A stretch of 64,000 bases of DNA from Argentina anserina (lineage: Eukaryota > Streptophyta > Magnoliopsida > Rosales > Rosaceae). The position numbers were made by a program, and so were the translations under genes. This document shows positions 62,989 to 64,000 of this stretch, one piece after another. Within the stretch, counting starts at the first letter, position 1; each line of letters opens with the position of its first letter. The DNA is taken from assembly GCF_933775445.1 (NCBI RefSeq), contig NC_065873.1, forward strand, positions 17,918,001 through 17,982,000. Direction: 5' to 3'. The notes under the pieces are model-generated. The model was not told the origin of the DNA, made no database searches, and saw only the letters and a list, made by a program, of their open reading frames with translations.

Positions 62989-64000
62989 GGTGGATTAAAA
63001 GTTGCAGAGGGACAAGTTTGGCTTTCTGGGTAAGAAGGAAGAGTGAGAGGGGCGGGAGGAGAGGGAGGAGAGTATAAAATGTGGAGCAGAGAAAGGTCTA
63101 GAAGGCAAGTTGTAGGGTTTAGGGTTTTGGTGAGAGGCAATTTACAAAAGCCCAATGCCACGGACTATTTTGGGCTGTCAGCTTCGCAAAACAACAATTT
63201 ATCTCTCTACTAGGTTTTTCTAATCTTGAGAGAAGTAAATTTACTATATACTAAGGATGAGTCCCGGCTTATCTACAGTGCCGGCTCACTTGGCCGAGCC
63301 CAGCCCAGCACTGAACTATATACATCAGGTCGGCTTCATCATTCTCTTTGTTACGCCTTGGCTTCGGCTTCGCTTGGCTTAGGGGATAGAATCTCGCTCA
63401 TGCTATCTTTTTTTCTGTCCTCTAGCTCTTTGTTGTCTTCATTCTTACAACTTCCTCTTACTGAACATCAGGTCTTCAAGAGGGTTATTTTGGGTTACGA
63501 TCAGCTGCTAATTTCCTTTCTCTTCCCTTAGATTCATACTCCTCCGACTTTGGTCTGTCCCTTTGGATTGTGTATAGTTTTTTTTGGGTTTAATTGGGGT
63601 TTGCTCAATTAAATGGTTTCCAGGCTTTCTAATTAGGTAAATTCAATTTTGTGGGTTTAAGGGTATTGTTGAATTGGGGTTTGATCAAAATCTAGATTTT
63701 CACCATTTTGGGTGTTTTATATTCTTTATCAGTTATTTGATTAGCTCTTTTGTTGCTTTTGGTTGCTCATGTTGATTTCATAGTTCCAACCCCAATTTGG
63801 TGGATGGCAATATCAAATGTCTAAAGGCCACTGTCTTTGACAAAATCAAAGATAATAGTTTTCAGTTTCAGTTTGCTCCATTTATTTGTTTGTGATATGT
63901 TCTTTTAAGGCTTCTTTGAAGGACCAAGTGAATCAACCTCTGTTCTAAAGAGATCAATTATGATATCAAGGGAATAAGAATAATAGGGGCGCCCTTTCAA
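62989..64000. other. Upstream region of CPN60 and window end
   Basis: 62989-63120 is the CPN60 promoter or leader (CT-rich on minus). Beyond it is T-rich DNA on plus without a supported gene; 63520-64000 looks like leader or intron sequence of a possible further plus-strand gene, which cannot be confirmed here. Confidence 0.4.

Overview
The window is nuclear DNA of a flowering plant, most likely a eudicot. The evidence is spliced genes with GT-AG introns, plant-type TATA boxes, Ty3/Gypsy, Ty1/Copia, Cassandra, LINE, SINE and MULE elements, S-protein-homolog (SPH) genes, an RPW8-type NLR and a phytochrome-interacting bHLH factor. The PIF and retroelement sequences feel Rosaceae-like, but that is impression, not proof.

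Layout. (1) 1-3091: a truncated, mutated Ty3/Gypsy element on the minus strand, abutting a complete Cassandra TRIM whose LTRs carry a 5S rRNA-like Pol III promoter. (2) 3.1-28 kb: a cluster of five SPH genes or remnants, all on plus: 3962-4405 (intact), 5048-5071 + 16162-16565 (split), about 23069-23545 (decayed), 25150-25590 (intact) and 27424-27839 (C-terminal frameshift). An 11,090-bp Tekay-like chromovirus (5072-16161, 3,143-bp near-identical LTRs, ATGTG target duplication) split one SPH gene inside its signal peptide. A 5,410-bp Copia element (17632-23041, AGCTA duplication) landed between the TATA box and the start codon of another. A long-TIR element, a LINE fragment, a SINE-like element and a 1.15-kb retroposon fill the rest.

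(3) 30-33.1 kb: RPT2, an ATPase subunit of the 26S proteasome (six exons, plus). (4) 33.6-34.7 kb: a MULE-type fold-back element with about 517-bp arms and a 9-bp target duplication. (5) 34.9-38.3 kb: an RPW8-NB-LRR gene (minus, five exons) with a frameshift in the LRR exon. (6) 41-45.3 kb: an RNase H2 subunit A locus (minus, three lesions), divergent from ZNHIT3 (plus), which has a duplicated 42-nt exon. (7) 45-49.4 kb: LINE remnants, a 0.9-kb retroposon with an 18-bp target duplication, and the second copy of a 1.2-kb segment also found at about 39.7-40.9 kb. (8) 49.5-52.1 kb: a PIF-type bHLH gene (minus, seven exons). (9) 52-59 kb: AT-rich intergenic DNA without a gene I can support. (10) 59.2-63.0 kb: mitochondrial chaperonin CPN60 (minus, 17 exons).

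The housekeeping genes (RPT2, ZNHIT3, CPN60) look intact. The accessory genes (SPH, NLR) show tandem duplication, transposon hits and frameshifts. I saw no clearly new biological system. The most distinctive story is the SPH cluster and the retrotransposons inserted precisely in its genes.
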